DNA of 64,000 nucleotides from NCBI GenBank assembly GCA_046348545.1, contig JAXMEB010000005.1:62001-126000 (forward strand), given 5' to 3'. The notes under the pieces were generated by a model. The model saw nothing but the letters and a program-made list of their open reading frames with translations, was not told the origin of the DNA and searched no databases. The DNA is from JAXMEB01 sp046348545 (GTDB lineage: Bacteria; Pseudomonadota; Gammaproteobacteria; Berkiellales; Berkiellaceae). Of this stretch, positions 34,308 to 42,823 are shown in pieces. A program made the translations under genes and the position numbers. Each line of letters begins with the position of its first letter. The stretch's first letter is position 1.

Positions 34308-35564
34308 ATGAGAAGTGTTTTGCGAACAGGGATTCAATCCCTAGTTACTTGTTTTTTTTCAATTTCATTGGCTCACGCAACGCCAAGCTTAGCTAACTTT
34401 ATCTTACAGTCACTACAGGACAACCCTTCTATTCAAGCCGCTGAATCAAGTGTCGCTGCAGCTAAAGCTCGTGAGAGAGCCGCAAAACAGCCCCTTTATA
34501 ATCCTGAGTTAACTCTAGAAAAAGAAAATGCAATTGATGATACAGAAGCGATAGGAATCAATTTAGCTATAGACTGGACTAATAAACGCAAAGCTCGAAA
34601 ACAAGTCGGTGTGGCCAACACCTTGTTGGCTGAAGCTCAACTGAATGAAATACGTCAACAAGTTGCTTCAGAAATCTTAAGCAGCCTTGCAAAATATCAA
34701 TCAGAGCAACAAGCTCTAGTTTTAGTGAGAAAACGTTCTTCATTATTGCAGGAATCAGTAAGTTTTACAAATAAGCGTTATTCAACCGGCGATGCGGCAC
34801 GAGTCGATTTAGATTTGTCGCAACTTGCTCTAGCTGAAGCGCTAGCTCAACAGGCAGATGTGGAAGTTGAGGCAATTTTAGCACTTCAAAAGTTAAAGGC
34901 TTTAACGGGACTAAATCAAATAAACTGGCCAGAGCTTCCAAATACATTGCCATCTATTGATTCCACAAATAAAGATGTCGATCATTTGATGGCGAATCTA
35001 CCGATTATTCAGTTGTTTAATCAGCAATATCAAAGCTCGTTAGCACGTATTCGCGTCGCACAAAAAGAGCGTTTTCCCGATCCTACTATAGGAATTCAAG
35101 GTGGCCGTAACCATGGCGAAGAAGAAAGTAAGAGGCTATTTGGTTTATCATTTAGCATTCCTTTATTTGTGCGTAATACTTATAGAGCTGAAGTAGAGGC
35201 TGCCAATTACGACGCAATAGAAGCAGATAGAAAACACGCCGATATTATTAGACAAATTCGAGCACAAATTTCAAGCAGTGCTGAACGCTACGAACTTCTC
35301 TACCATGCTGTTAAGCAATGGGAACAAATTTCTGCAAAACCCTTAGGTGAAGGCATGTCTTTAATAGATCGCTTATGGCATGCAGGTGAAATGAATACAA
35401 CCGATTATTTAGTTCAGTTAAAGCAACGTATCGATAGTGAGGTTGCTGGAGTAGAACTAAAAGGACAAGCATGGGAGGCTTGGGGTGAGTGGCTGCGAGT
35501 CTCGGGTCAAGTCGAAAATTGGCTTGGGCTAAATCATTATCATCAGGAGAATAATCATCCATGA
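34308..35564 (+). CDS. czcC: Outer-membrane channel of a heavy-metal efflux system (CzcC-like, TolC family)
   Basis: 418 residues. A signal peptide (LVTCFFSISLAHA) is followed by two outer membrane efflux protein repeats: LQDNPSIQAAESSVAAAKAR and YNPELTLEKENAIDD in the first, and FPDPTIGIQGGRN, FGLSFSIPLFVRNTYRAEVE in the second. It provides the outer-membrane exit duct for the RND pump. The stop overlaps the czcB start (ATGA), giving a tight czcCBA operon as in Legionella helCBA. Confidence 0.9.
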   Translation: MRSVLRTGIQSLVTCFFSISLAHATPSLANFILQSLQDNPSIQAAESSVAAAKARERAAKQPLYNPELTLEKENAIDDTEAIGINLAIDWTNKRKARKQVGVANTLLAEAQLNEIRQQVASEILSSLAKYQSEQQALVLVRKRSSLLQESVSFTNKRYSTGDAARVDLDLSQLALAEALAQQADVEVEAILALQKLKALTGLNQINWPELPNTLPSIDSTNKDVDHLMANLPIIQLFNQQYQSSLARIRVAQKERFPDPTIGIQGGRNHGEEESKRLFGLSFSIPLFVRNTYRAEVEAANYDAIEADRKHADIIRQIRAQISSSAERYELLYHAVKQWEQISAKPLGEGMSLIDRLWHAGEMNTTDYLVQLKQRIDSEVAGVELKGQAWEAWGEWLRVSGQVENWLGLNHYHQENNHP

Positions 35565-36682
35565 ATTCTAAAAGAATAAAGATAATAACTTCTTTGGTTG
35601 TTGGCCTTACAGTTTTTATAAGTTGCTACGCACAGGATCACAAAGAAACAACCTCCTCTGATGAGAAAAACATAATTGTTCTCGATCCGGAATCTCTAAA
35701 AATGGCTGAGATAGAAGTCGCTAGTTTAGAACCAAAAACAATTCCTTATTTAATTCCTGCACCAGGAGAGGTTATTCCGAACGCTAATTTAACTACAAAA
35801 GTCGCTACTCGTGTTGCTGCACAGGTGATACAAAGGTACGTTCAAGAAGGAGAGCATATTAAAGCCGGCGAACCACTTGTTATGTTATCTAGCGTTGATA
35901 TGGCCAAGGCACAAGGCGAATTACTTTTAGCTGCCCAGGAATGGCAACGTGCCAAAAGTTTGGGTAAAGATGCCATATCAGGGAAACGATACTCTGAAGC
36001 TCAAGTTGCACACCAACAGGCATATTCCACTGCCCTAGCTTATGGCATGACAGAAGCAGAGATAAATCAATTATTACTTACTCACAAACCATCGCAAGCA
36101 AAAGGCGAATTTAAATTACTTGCTCCTCGCGGAGGCACAGTTTTCAATATTAATTTTACTGAAGGCGAACTGATTGAAACTGGTCGAATACTTTTACAAA
36201 TTATAGATGAGACTACAGTCTGGATTGATGCCAAGCTACCACCTACTCTTGTAACACCTGTTAAAGTAGGCGACGCTGCCCGTCTTCAAATGAGTGGCAA
36301 GATGCTTACAGGACGTGTGATTCAGGTACACCATCAGCTAGATGAAACCACACGCACTCGATCGATACGTATAGAAGTACCCAACACTGAAGATTTGATT
36401 CATCCAGGTCAATATGTGAATTGTCAGATTGAGTCAGGTATGACAAACCCTGTTCTTGCTGTTCCTGTTGATGCTGTTCTTAGAACAGCAGACGGCGATT
36501 GGGCAGTATATGTAGAAAAACAGCCTGGGCGCTTCCAACAAATTGAAGTAAAAATGTCTGAAGTCATAGATGGCCATGCAGTAATTGAAGGCCTAGTATT
36601 CGGCACTCGCGTCGTTACTAAGGGCGCTTTTTTTGTTCATGCAGAATTAAATAAACAAGGATTTGATGCTCACGGGCACTAA
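35561..36682 (+). CDS. czcB: Periplasmic adaptor of a heavy-metal efflux system (CzcB-like)
   Basis: 373 residues. An N-terminal export signal with a possible lipobox (VGLTVFISC). The lipoyl/barrel-sandwich halves are ATRVAAQVIQRYVQEGEHIK and LLAPRGGTVFNINFTEGELI; the coiled-coil hairpin lies between, near residues 125-175. A beta-barrel and membrane-proximal domain follow (DAARLQMSGKMLTGRVIQVH). It links CzcC to CzcA. Start overlaps czcC; czcA follows after 18 bases. Confidence 0.9.
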   Translation: MNSKRIKIITSLVVGLTVFISCYAQDHKETTSSDEKNIIVLDPESLKMAEIEVASLEPKTIPYLIPAPGEVIPNANLTTKVATRVAAQVIQRYVQEGEHIKAGEPLVMLSSVDMAKAQGELLLAAQEWQRAKSLGKDAISGKRYSEAQVAHQQAYSTALAYGMTEAEINQLLLTHKPSQAKGEFKLLAPRGGTVFNINFTEGELIETGRILLQIIDETTVWIDAKLPPTLVTPVKVGDAARLQMSGKMLTGRVIQVHHQLDETTRTRSIRIEVPNTEDLIHPGQYVNCQIESGMTNPVLAVPVDAVLRTADGDWAVYVEKQPGRFQQIEVKMSEVIDGHAVIEGLVFGTRVVTKGAFFVHAELNKQGFDAHGH

Positions 36683-36700
36683 TAAAATCACAGGGAAGCC

Positions 36701-39700
36701 ATGTTAGATAAACTAATTGATTTTGCAGTCACCAATCGCTTATTAGTCATACTTGCATTATTAGCATCTCTTGCTGCGGGGGCAATGATATTGCCACGTC
36801 TCAATCTAGATGCTTTTCCTGATGTTACAAACGTACAAGTCGTTATTAACACTGAAGCTCCTGGCCTTGCAGCTGAAGAAGTTGAGCAACTGCTAAGCTA
36901 TCCTGTTGAAGCAGTAATGTTTTCTCTACCTGATGTTGAAGACGTTCGCTCCATTTCAAAGGTAGGTTTATCTGTTGTTACAGTTGTTTTCAAAGAAAAT
37001 GTGGACATTTATTTTGCACGTCAGCAGGTCTTTGAACGCTTACAAGCCGCTCGTGAAAAAATTCCGGCTGGAGTGGGTGTTCCCGAAATGGGACCAAACA
37101 CTTCTGGTTTGGGGCAAGTATTTCAATACATATTACGTGCAGAAGACTCAAAACAATACGATACAATGGCATTACGGGGATTGAATGATTGGGTGGTAAA
37201 ACTCCTTATAGCTCCCGTTGATGGGGTCACCGATGTGCTCTCATTTGGAGGCTTAGTTCGTCAATACCAGGTGCAGGTCGATCCTGCTCGACTACTTGCT
37301 TACCATTTAACAATTGATGACTTAGTCAATGCTATTGAAGCAAATAACCGCAATGCGGGAGGATGGTATTTAGACAGAGGTTCTGAACAATTAACCATTC
37401 GAGGTTTTGGATGGGTTCGCAGCGGAGACGATGGTCTACAAGATATAGCAAACATACCCATTAAAGATAAAGATGGCGTGGTTGTGCGTGTTCGAAGTGT
37501 TGCCCATGTAGTTTATGGTAGTGAAATTACTCAGGGCGCCGTCACAATGACGGAACGTAATACCCAAGGCGAGCCCCAAGCAATGGGCGAAGTAGTCGCC
37601 GGCGTTGTTTTAAAGCGCATTGGTGCAAACACGAAATCAACAATTGATGGCATCAAAAAAGTCATTCCAATTATTCAAAAAGCTTTACCCAAAGGTGTAA
37701 AACTTGAGCCTGTTTATGACCAAGCCGATTTAATTCAACAAGCAGTGCATACCGTTGTTAAAGCTCTTCTTGAAGCTTTTGTATTGATCTTTGTTGTGCT
37801 GTTTCTTTTTTTAATGAATCTTCGTGCAACGTTATTAGTACTCATTTCTGTTCCTATTTCGGTGGGACTTGCCCTCATTGCTATGGCCTATTGGGGTGTC
37901 TCTGCAAATCTCATGTCGCTGGGAGGTTTAGCAATTGCAATTGGTATGATGGTAGATGGATCCGTTGTAATGATGGAGAATATTTTTAAACATTTAAGCC
38001 AACCTGGATCTAACCACTCTTTTATTGAACATTCCGAATCGGAGGGAAATGATCTTATTAAAGACAATCATGCGATTTCTCTACGTATTCAAGAGGCCTC
38101 TAGGGAAATAGCGCGTCCTGTTTTTTTTGCAGTATTTATCATTATAATTGTTTTCACACCTTTGTTCAGTTTGCAAGGTGTAGAAGGTAAGCTTTTCCAT
38201 CCAATGGCAATTAGTATTGTTTTAGCAATGTTTTCTTCTTTGATAGTTGCGATGATGGTGATTCCTGCATTGGCCACTTATATTTTTAAACACGGTCTTA
38301 AACACCGAGAAAGTCCAGTGATGCGGCCTATTATGCATCATTATAAGAGGTGGCTTGCAAAATTATTATCTCAGCCCAAACCCGTTATTATCGCCGTTGC
38401 AATCTTACTTACTTCCTCGCTTCTACTATTACCTTTTCTAGGAACTGAATTTGTACCAGAACTAGAGGAAGGCACCATTAATATTCGTGCAACACTTGCG
38501 CCATCAGCAAGCCTAGAAACTGCGGTTTCTGTTGCCAATAAACTTGAGCAGCAAGTTATGACTTTTCCAGAAGTCACTTATGCTTCGAGTAGAATAGGAA
38601 GACCTGAGCTTGGAGGAGATCCAGAACCTGTATCAAATATTGAAATTTACGTCGGTCTTAAACCTGTCAATGAATGGACTTCTGCAAATAATCGCAAAGA
38701 GCTGCAGGAACTTATGGAAAAAAGGTTGTCAGCTCATCCCGGCTTACTCTTTGCTTTCTCGCAACCTATTGCAAGCCGAGTAGATGAATTACTTTCCGGT
38801 GTACGTGCGCAATTAGCTGTCAAGTTATTCGGTGCAGATTTAAATATCCTCTCTGAAAAAGGAAGGCAACTTGAAGAACTTGTAAAATCAGTGAAAGGCA
38901 CCCGCGATGTGGCAATGGAGCAAATCGAGGGAGAGGCCCAGCTTGTTATCAAGCCAGACAGAGAGGCTTTAATGCGATATGGAATATCTGTAGGACAGAT
39001 GATGTCACTCATCTCAGATGCAATTGGAGGAAAGGCAGCCGGTCAAGTTATTAATGGTAATGAACGATACGATATTTATGTTCGCTTAGACAAATCATAC
39101 CGCGATAGTTTGGAAGCTATCAGTAACCTTATTTTATTATCTCCTAATGGTGCATGGGTTCGATTGAGTGACGTAGCAAGCGTCAAACTAGAATCTGCCC
39201 CACCACAAATAAGACGAGATAATGTCCAAAGACGCGTCGTGATTCAGGCCAATGTCGAGGGACGTGACATGGGGAGTGTAGTATCAGAAATTCAACAACG
39301 TATTGAGACAGAAGCTAAGCTACCCCCTGGCTATTCTGTAACTTATGGCGGTCAATTTGAAAATCAACAACGCGCTCAAGCAAGATTGATGATCGTAGTT
39401 CCAATTTCCTTAGGGCTAATTTTTCTATTGCTGTATTTTGCTTTCAACTCTGCAGGGCAAGCATTATTAGTGATGACCAATGTGCCCTTAGCTCTGATTG
39501 GAGGGATTGTTGCTCTGTTTATTTCTGGGCAATATCTTTCAGTTCCAGGTTCTATTGGATTTATTGCACTTTTTGGTATTGCGGTCCTGAATGGCGTTGT
39601 TTTGGTAAACGCCATTAATCAGAATAAAGAAGAAGGTATGTCCGTAGATGAGGCCGTATTCATTGGCACTCTATCACGTTTACGTCCCGTGTTAATGACC

Positions 39701-39964
39701 GCGTTTATTACGGCTTTAGGTTTAATACCCATGTTGTTAGCGCGAGGCATTGGATCGGAAATACAGCGTCCATTAGCTACTGTAGTAGTCGGAGGGTTGA
39801 TTTCATCGACCGCACTGACCTTATTGGTGCTACCTGTTCTTTATGCCCACTTTTTTAGAAATGGCACAACTAGCAATGATGATGTGAGTGAACCTTTAAG
39901 TAAAGCAAAAGAAAAAATTAAAACTTCTTATGCCAAATGGGGTGCTCGTTGGAAGAAAAATTAG
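36701..39964 (+). CDS. czcA: Heavy-metal efflux RND pump (CzcA/HelA/CusA family)
   Basis: 1087 residues, full length for HME-RND pumps, with 12 membrane helices and two large periplasmic loops. Early motif NLDAFPDVTNVQVVINTEAP is diagnostic. The helix-4 signature reads GGLAIAIGMMVDGSVVMMEN with D419 and E426; it lacks the DFG aspartate of zinc/cobalt CzcA and also the DAA of copper CusA, so ion specificity is uncertain. A hydrophilic insert of about 30 residues (SHSFIEHSESEGNDLIKDNH) after helix 4 is unusual in my reading. The neighbouring CDF and copper genes fit a role in metal detoxification. Stops eight bases from the convergent CDF gene. Confidence 0.9.
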   Translation: MLDKLIDFAVTNRLLVILALLASLAAGAMILPRLNLDAFPDVTNVQVVINTEAPGLAAEEVEQLLSYPVEAVMFSLPDVEDVRSISKVGLSVVTVVFKENVDIYFARQQVFERLQAAREKIPAGVGVPEMGPNTSGLGQVFQYILRAEDSKQYDTMALRGLNDWVVKLLIAPVDGVTDVLSFGGLVRQYQVQVDPARLLAYHLTIDDLVNAIEANNRNAGGWYLDRGSEQLTIRGFGWVRSGDDGLQDIANIPIKDKDGVVVRVRSVAHVVYGSEITQGAVTMTERNTQGEPQAMGEVVAGVVLKRIGANTKSTIDGIKKVIPIIQKALPKGVKLEPVYDQADLIQQAVHTVVKALLEAFVLIFVVLFLFLMNLRATLLVLISVPISVGLALIAMAYWGVSANLMSLGGLAIAIGMMVDGSVVMMENIFKHLSQPGSNHSFIEHSESEGNDLIKDNHAISLRIQEASREIARPVFFAVFIIIIVFTPLFSLQGVEGKLFHPMAISIVLAMFSSLIVAMMVIPALATYIFKHGLKHRESPVMRPIMHHYKRWLAKLLSQPKPVIIAVAILLTSSLLLLPFLGTEFVPELEEGTINIRATLAPSASLETAVSVANKLEQQVMTFPEVTYASSRIGRPELGGDPEPVSNIEIYVGLKPVNEWTSANNRKELQELMEKRLSAHPGLLFAFSQPIASRVDELLSGVRAQLAVKLFGADLNILSEKGRQLEELVKSVKGTRDVAMEQIEGEAQLVIKPDREALMRYGISVGQMMSLISDAIGGKAAGQVINGNERYDIYVRLDKSYRDSLEAISNLILLSPNGAWVRLSDVASVKLESAPPQIRRDNVQRRVVIQANVEGRDMGSVVSEIQQRIETEAKLPPGYSVTYGGQFENQQRAQARLMIVVPISLGLIFLLLYFAFNSAGQALLVMTNVPLALIGGIVALFISGQYLSVPGSIGFIALFGIAVLNGVVLVNAINQNKEEGMSVDEAVFIGTLSRLRPVLMTAFITALGLIPMLLARGIGSEIQRPLATVVVGGLISSTALTLLVLPVLYAHFFRNGTTSNDDVSEPLSKAKEKIKTSYAKWGARWKKN

Positions 39965-39971
39965 AAACTAA

Positions 39972-40880
39972 TCAATTATGTGAATTAAAGCCACATGAAT
40001 TCGATGATTCGTTACATTTTTCAAGTTCAGTCTGAAAAGTTGTATGTGAAATATTAAATTCAGCTAATAAAATACATCTGAGATTCTGCAAAATTGTGGG
40101 TCCCTCAAACATTTGATCTAGTATTATGTGAGCCGTTAAATTGATTCTATCACTTGTAATGGCCCACACATGTAACTCATGAATATCTAATACGCCCTCT
40201 ACACTTAAAACAACCTCTTTTAATTTTTTCAAATCAATTCCCGCTGGTACGCCCTCAAGCAAAATATTGATGCTCTCTTTTAATAAAACCCAGGTGCGGG
40301 GTAAAATCCATAATCCTATTAAAACTGCAATAATAGAGTCGACCCAAACCCACCCAGTAGTATTAATAATTAAAGCCCCAATAATAACTCCTACTGAGCC
40401 TAGCATATCACTCCAAACATCAAGATAAGCACTTTTTATATTGAGATTTTTATCTTTATCGCCAGCTAATAAAAGCATTGATATTAAATTCACACCCAAA
40501 CCAACAATTGCAATAATTAGCATTCCGTTGGAATGGATTACTGGAGGTTGGGATAACCTTAGATAGGCTTCATATAAAATATAAATTGCTACAAAAAACA
40601 ATAGCAAGGTATTAAATGCAGCTGCTAAAATTTCAAAGCGAAAATATCCAAATGTTCTTAATTCATCTGCTGGACGTTGACTTATCTTGATAGCAACAAT
40701 AGCAATTATCATCGCTGTGACATCAGTTACCATATGAGCTGCGTCAGATATTAATGCAAGGCTTCCAGTAATTAAGCCACCAACAAGTTCTACCAGGAGG
40801 AAAGTAAATGTTAGTAATAAAGCCCACATAAGTGGACGTTCCCTTTTGTTCTTCAAAGTGTGGCGCTCTGAACTCATCAT
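39972..40880 (-). CDS. CDF-family metal cation exporter (CzcD/ZitB type)
   Basis: 302 residues from the ATG at 40880, chosen because AAAGG lies seven bases upstream; earlier in-frame starts lack one. Six membrane helices; helix 2 carries the zinc-site residues SDAAHMVTD and helix 5 carries SAYLDVWSDMLGSVGVIIGA. The C-terminal cytosolic domain includes GVLDIHELHVWAITSDRINL. It exchanges cytosolic Zn2+/Cd2+/Co2+ for protons. Histidines at both termini may aid metal capture. It is convergent with czcA. Confidence 0.9.
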   Translation of the reverse strand: MMSSERHTLKNKRERPLMWALLLTFTFLLVELVGGLITGSLALISDAAHMVTDVTAMIIAIVAIKISQRPADELRTFGYFRFEILAAAFNTLLLFFVAIYILYEAYLRLSQPPVIHSNGMLIIAIVGLGVNLISMLLLAGDKDKNLNIKSAYLDVWSDMLGSVGVIIGALIINTTGWVWVDSIIAVLIGLWILPRTWVLLKESINILLEGVPAGIDLKKLKEVVLSVEGVLDIHELHVWAITSDRINLTAHIILDQMFEGPTILQNLRCILLAEFNISHTTFQTELEKCNESSNSCGFNSHN

Positions 40881-40999
40881 GTACTTACCTTTCATTTGAA
40901 AAATTAACCGTATATATTTAACCAACTTGAATCAAAACAAATTCATACCATATAAATATAGTACTTTCTGAATGCAGGGGAATCACTCTATACCCAACT

Positions 41000-41152
41000 C
41001 TGAATTCCACTCATATATCGTTCTATTTCTTCCGTCACCAGATGAATGGTCCCTTTCCTATAAAACTGCTCTATACTCATTTTTACATCTGCATCAACTA
41101 TGCTAGAGTTAATCACGGAATATGAGTCTTTTCGTGTAACAGCTGGCATATC
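41000..41152 (-). pseudogene. Degenerate copy of the 3' end of the leftmost prophage gene
   Basis: Over about 150 bases this segment matches the 3' end of the 538-residue prophage gene (46412-46567) in the same orientation, with many substitutions and small indels; the last 20 bases are identical (41133-41152 and 46548-46567). It has no intact frame. It joins directly to the LuxR-gene fragment that follows. Confidence 0.8.
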
Positions 41153-41250
41153 TTTGAAGAATGTATTAATGATTTGAAAGTTAAGTTTGATTGGGAATCA
41201 AAAGACTTATTAATCGAAAAACCAATTTTCTTGGGTTCATCAAATGCTGA
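41152..41250 (+). pseudogene. Degenerate copy of the 3' end of the PAS-LuxR gene
   Basis: About 95 bases match the helix-turn-helix-encoding 3' end of the gene at 33375-34094 (around 33966-34060), in the same orientation, including an identical 17-base run (41168-41184 and 33981-33997). Read in frame it gives INDLKVKFDWESKDLLIEKP, close to INDLKVKFDCDSKALLIEKA. The copy starts at a shared TGAAGAA, where it abuts the prophage-gene fragment. Confidence 0.8.
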
Positions 41251-41388
41251 TGGTGAAATCAAATTGAAGTGAAGTTTGAGAGTAATTTCCTTAGCAAATT
41301 CAAAACATCAACAATTGCGATTTGCTTTAGCGATTTATTAGCTACGGAATAAGCCTAATGCTTTTTTGTATAGCCCTACGTCTATTTG

Positions 41389-41547
41389 CACGGCTCGAAT
41401 GAACGCGTGCTTCTGTTCGGGCCTTTTATTGCAGCTATGCTCTCAATTGTCATCGCTCATGAGGCATTATCTACTCAATTTCTCATTGTTGGTTTAGTCA
41501 TAAGCTTAGGTGTCTGGCTTTATTTAATTGAGCATTATGAACATTGA
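41389..41547 (+). pseudogene. C-terminal remnant of a DMT (EamA-like) transporter
   Basis: A short frame reads TARMNACFCS, then after a frameshift GPFIAAMLSIVIAHEALSTQ and GLVISLGVWLYLIEHYEH before a stop at 41547. This resembles the last two helices and the His-rich tail of EamA-type transporters often found beside metal-resistance genes. The N-terminal part is missing; 41251-41388 gives only fragments. Confidence 0.55.
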
Positions 41548-41624
41548 CTGTCATTGGATGATGGCGATATTTTAAGATGCAGTAAAAATAGAAGCAAAAC
41601 GAACATTTATAAAGAGGTATGAGC

Positions 41625-41969
41625 ATGAAATCAAACTTTTTAACTCGTTTTTTAGTTATTTCCTTAATTGCTTTTCTTTTCTCTCATTATTCAATCTTAA
41701 CCCACGCTCATGAAGGTCACGCTCATCCGCTGGAAAAAGAAGAAATCATTGTTAAGGCTAATAAAGTTATTGACTTGGCTATAGAGCAACAGAAACTAGA
41801 GCCATCATGGAAGGATGCCAAAATGGTTGAAGAAAAGATTTTAGAAACCAAAGGTGGTCAATGGTTAATTCAGTATAAAAACCCTAAAATTGTCGGAAAG
41901 GATTCTGATTTATTCATTTTCTTGACTCTAGATGGTAAATACATAGCCATGAATCATACTGGAAAATAG
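41625..41969 (+). CDS. Small exported protein of a metal-resistance module (DUF6488-like)
   Basis: 114 residues from the ATG at 41625, chosen because AAAGAGG lies seven bases upstream; an ATG at 41619 is too close. Signal peptide MKSNFLTRFLVISLIAFLFS, ending near THAHE, then a His-rich start (HEGHAHP) suited to metal binding. The rest is a compact PepSY-like-sized domain ending LTLDGKYIAMNHTGK. First gene of the copper module; the next gene follows after six bases. Confidence 0.75.
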   Translation: MKSNFLTRFLVISLIAFLFSHYSILTHAHEGHAHPLEKEEIIVKANKVIDLAIEQQKLEPSWKDAKMVEEKILETKGGQWLIQYKNPKIVGKDSDLFIFLTLDGKYIAMNHTGK

Positions 41970-41975
41970 GAGAAA

Positions 41976-42506
41976 ATGATGTTTGATCTTTCTTTTCCAC
42001 TTCATCCCATTTTTGTTCACTTTACGGTGGCGCTAAGCTTCACTGCATTTGGCGCATATGTACTTGCCTATATTTTACCGCAAGGTGGATTTAAAAATGA
42101 TATGAGCGTCTCAGCCGTTTGGATGCTCATTTTTTGTTTATTAGCAAGCATATTAACCATAATATTTGGTTTTCAACAATTTAATTCAGTACAACATGAT
42201 ATGTTGGTTCATTTGCCCATGACAGACCACAGAAACTGGGCCTTAGGTACTGCTCTTGTTTTATTTCTCTGCACAGTATTCGCAGTAAGAGGATATATTC
42301 ATAATAAGATCCACAGTGTTTTTCTGACTATTGGGTTATTCGTTCTAGTTGGCATGGTAAGCGCAACAGCATATAAAGGTGGAGAGCTCGTTTATCATTA
42401 TGGAGTAGCCGTTAAATCTACACCCGAGTTGAGAGAAGTGATGCTAAAAAATCAAAAAGAAGAACAACATGAAAATATTTTTCAACCAAATACCAACGGA
42501 TTATGA
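41976..42506 (+). CDS. DUF2231 inner-membrane protein
   Basis: 176 residues with four membrane helices. It begins FPLHPIFVHFTVALSFTAFG, the histidine-containing signature of DUF2231; later MTDHRNWALGTALVLFL and AYKGGELVYHYGVAVK. DUF2231 proteins often sit with metal or redox genes; conserved histidines may bind haem or metal. Activity unknown. Its stop (TGA) directly touches the next start. Confidence 0.8.
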   Translation: MMFDLSFPLHPIFVHFTVALSFTAFGAYVLAYILPQGGFKNDMSVSAVWMLIFCLLASILTIIFGFQQFNSVQHDMLVHLPMTDHRNWALGTALVLFLCTVFAVRGYIHNKIHSVFLTIGLFVLVGMVSATAYKGGELVYHYGVAVKSTPELREVMLKNQKEEQHENIFQPNTNGL

Positions 42507-42818
42507 ATGAAAAACATTTATCTCATTATATTCTTATTAATGAGTTGTCCGCTTTACGCAATGAATGTGGCAATTCCTGATCTTGTTCAACCTGACGATC
42601 CGAACGTTAGTGTTCCAGAAATAATTTATCATTCTCCTTTTCAAGATTACCAATCTCAAGGCCAAATAAAGCTTCAATCTTGGGATAAAGCAAATGAAGC
42701 CGTAACTACCCAGCCTATGTCTCATATGCAGCATATGAATATGCCGATGGAGAAAAATGCCTCTGATAAAGAACAAGGCTCTATGCATTCAAATCATCAA
42801 ATGAAAGGTGACGAATAA
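42507..42818 (+). CDS. Exported His/Met-rich protein, copper module
   Basis: 103 residues: signal peptide MKNIYLIIFLLMSCPLYA, then an unstructured mature part whose C-terminus is rich in methionine and histidine (MSHMQHMNMPMEKNA, SMHSNHQMKG). Such sequences bind Cu(I)/Cu(II). Likely a periplasmic copper chaperone or buffer for the downstream TolC-like protein and multicopper oxidase. No family recognised. Confidence 0.75.
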   Translation: MKNIYLIIFLLMSCPLYAMNVAIPDLVQPDDPNVSVPEIIYHSPFQDYQSQGQIKLQSWDKANEAVTTQPMSHMQHMNMPMEKNASDKEQGSMHSNHQMKGDE

Positions 42819-42823
42819 GCACA

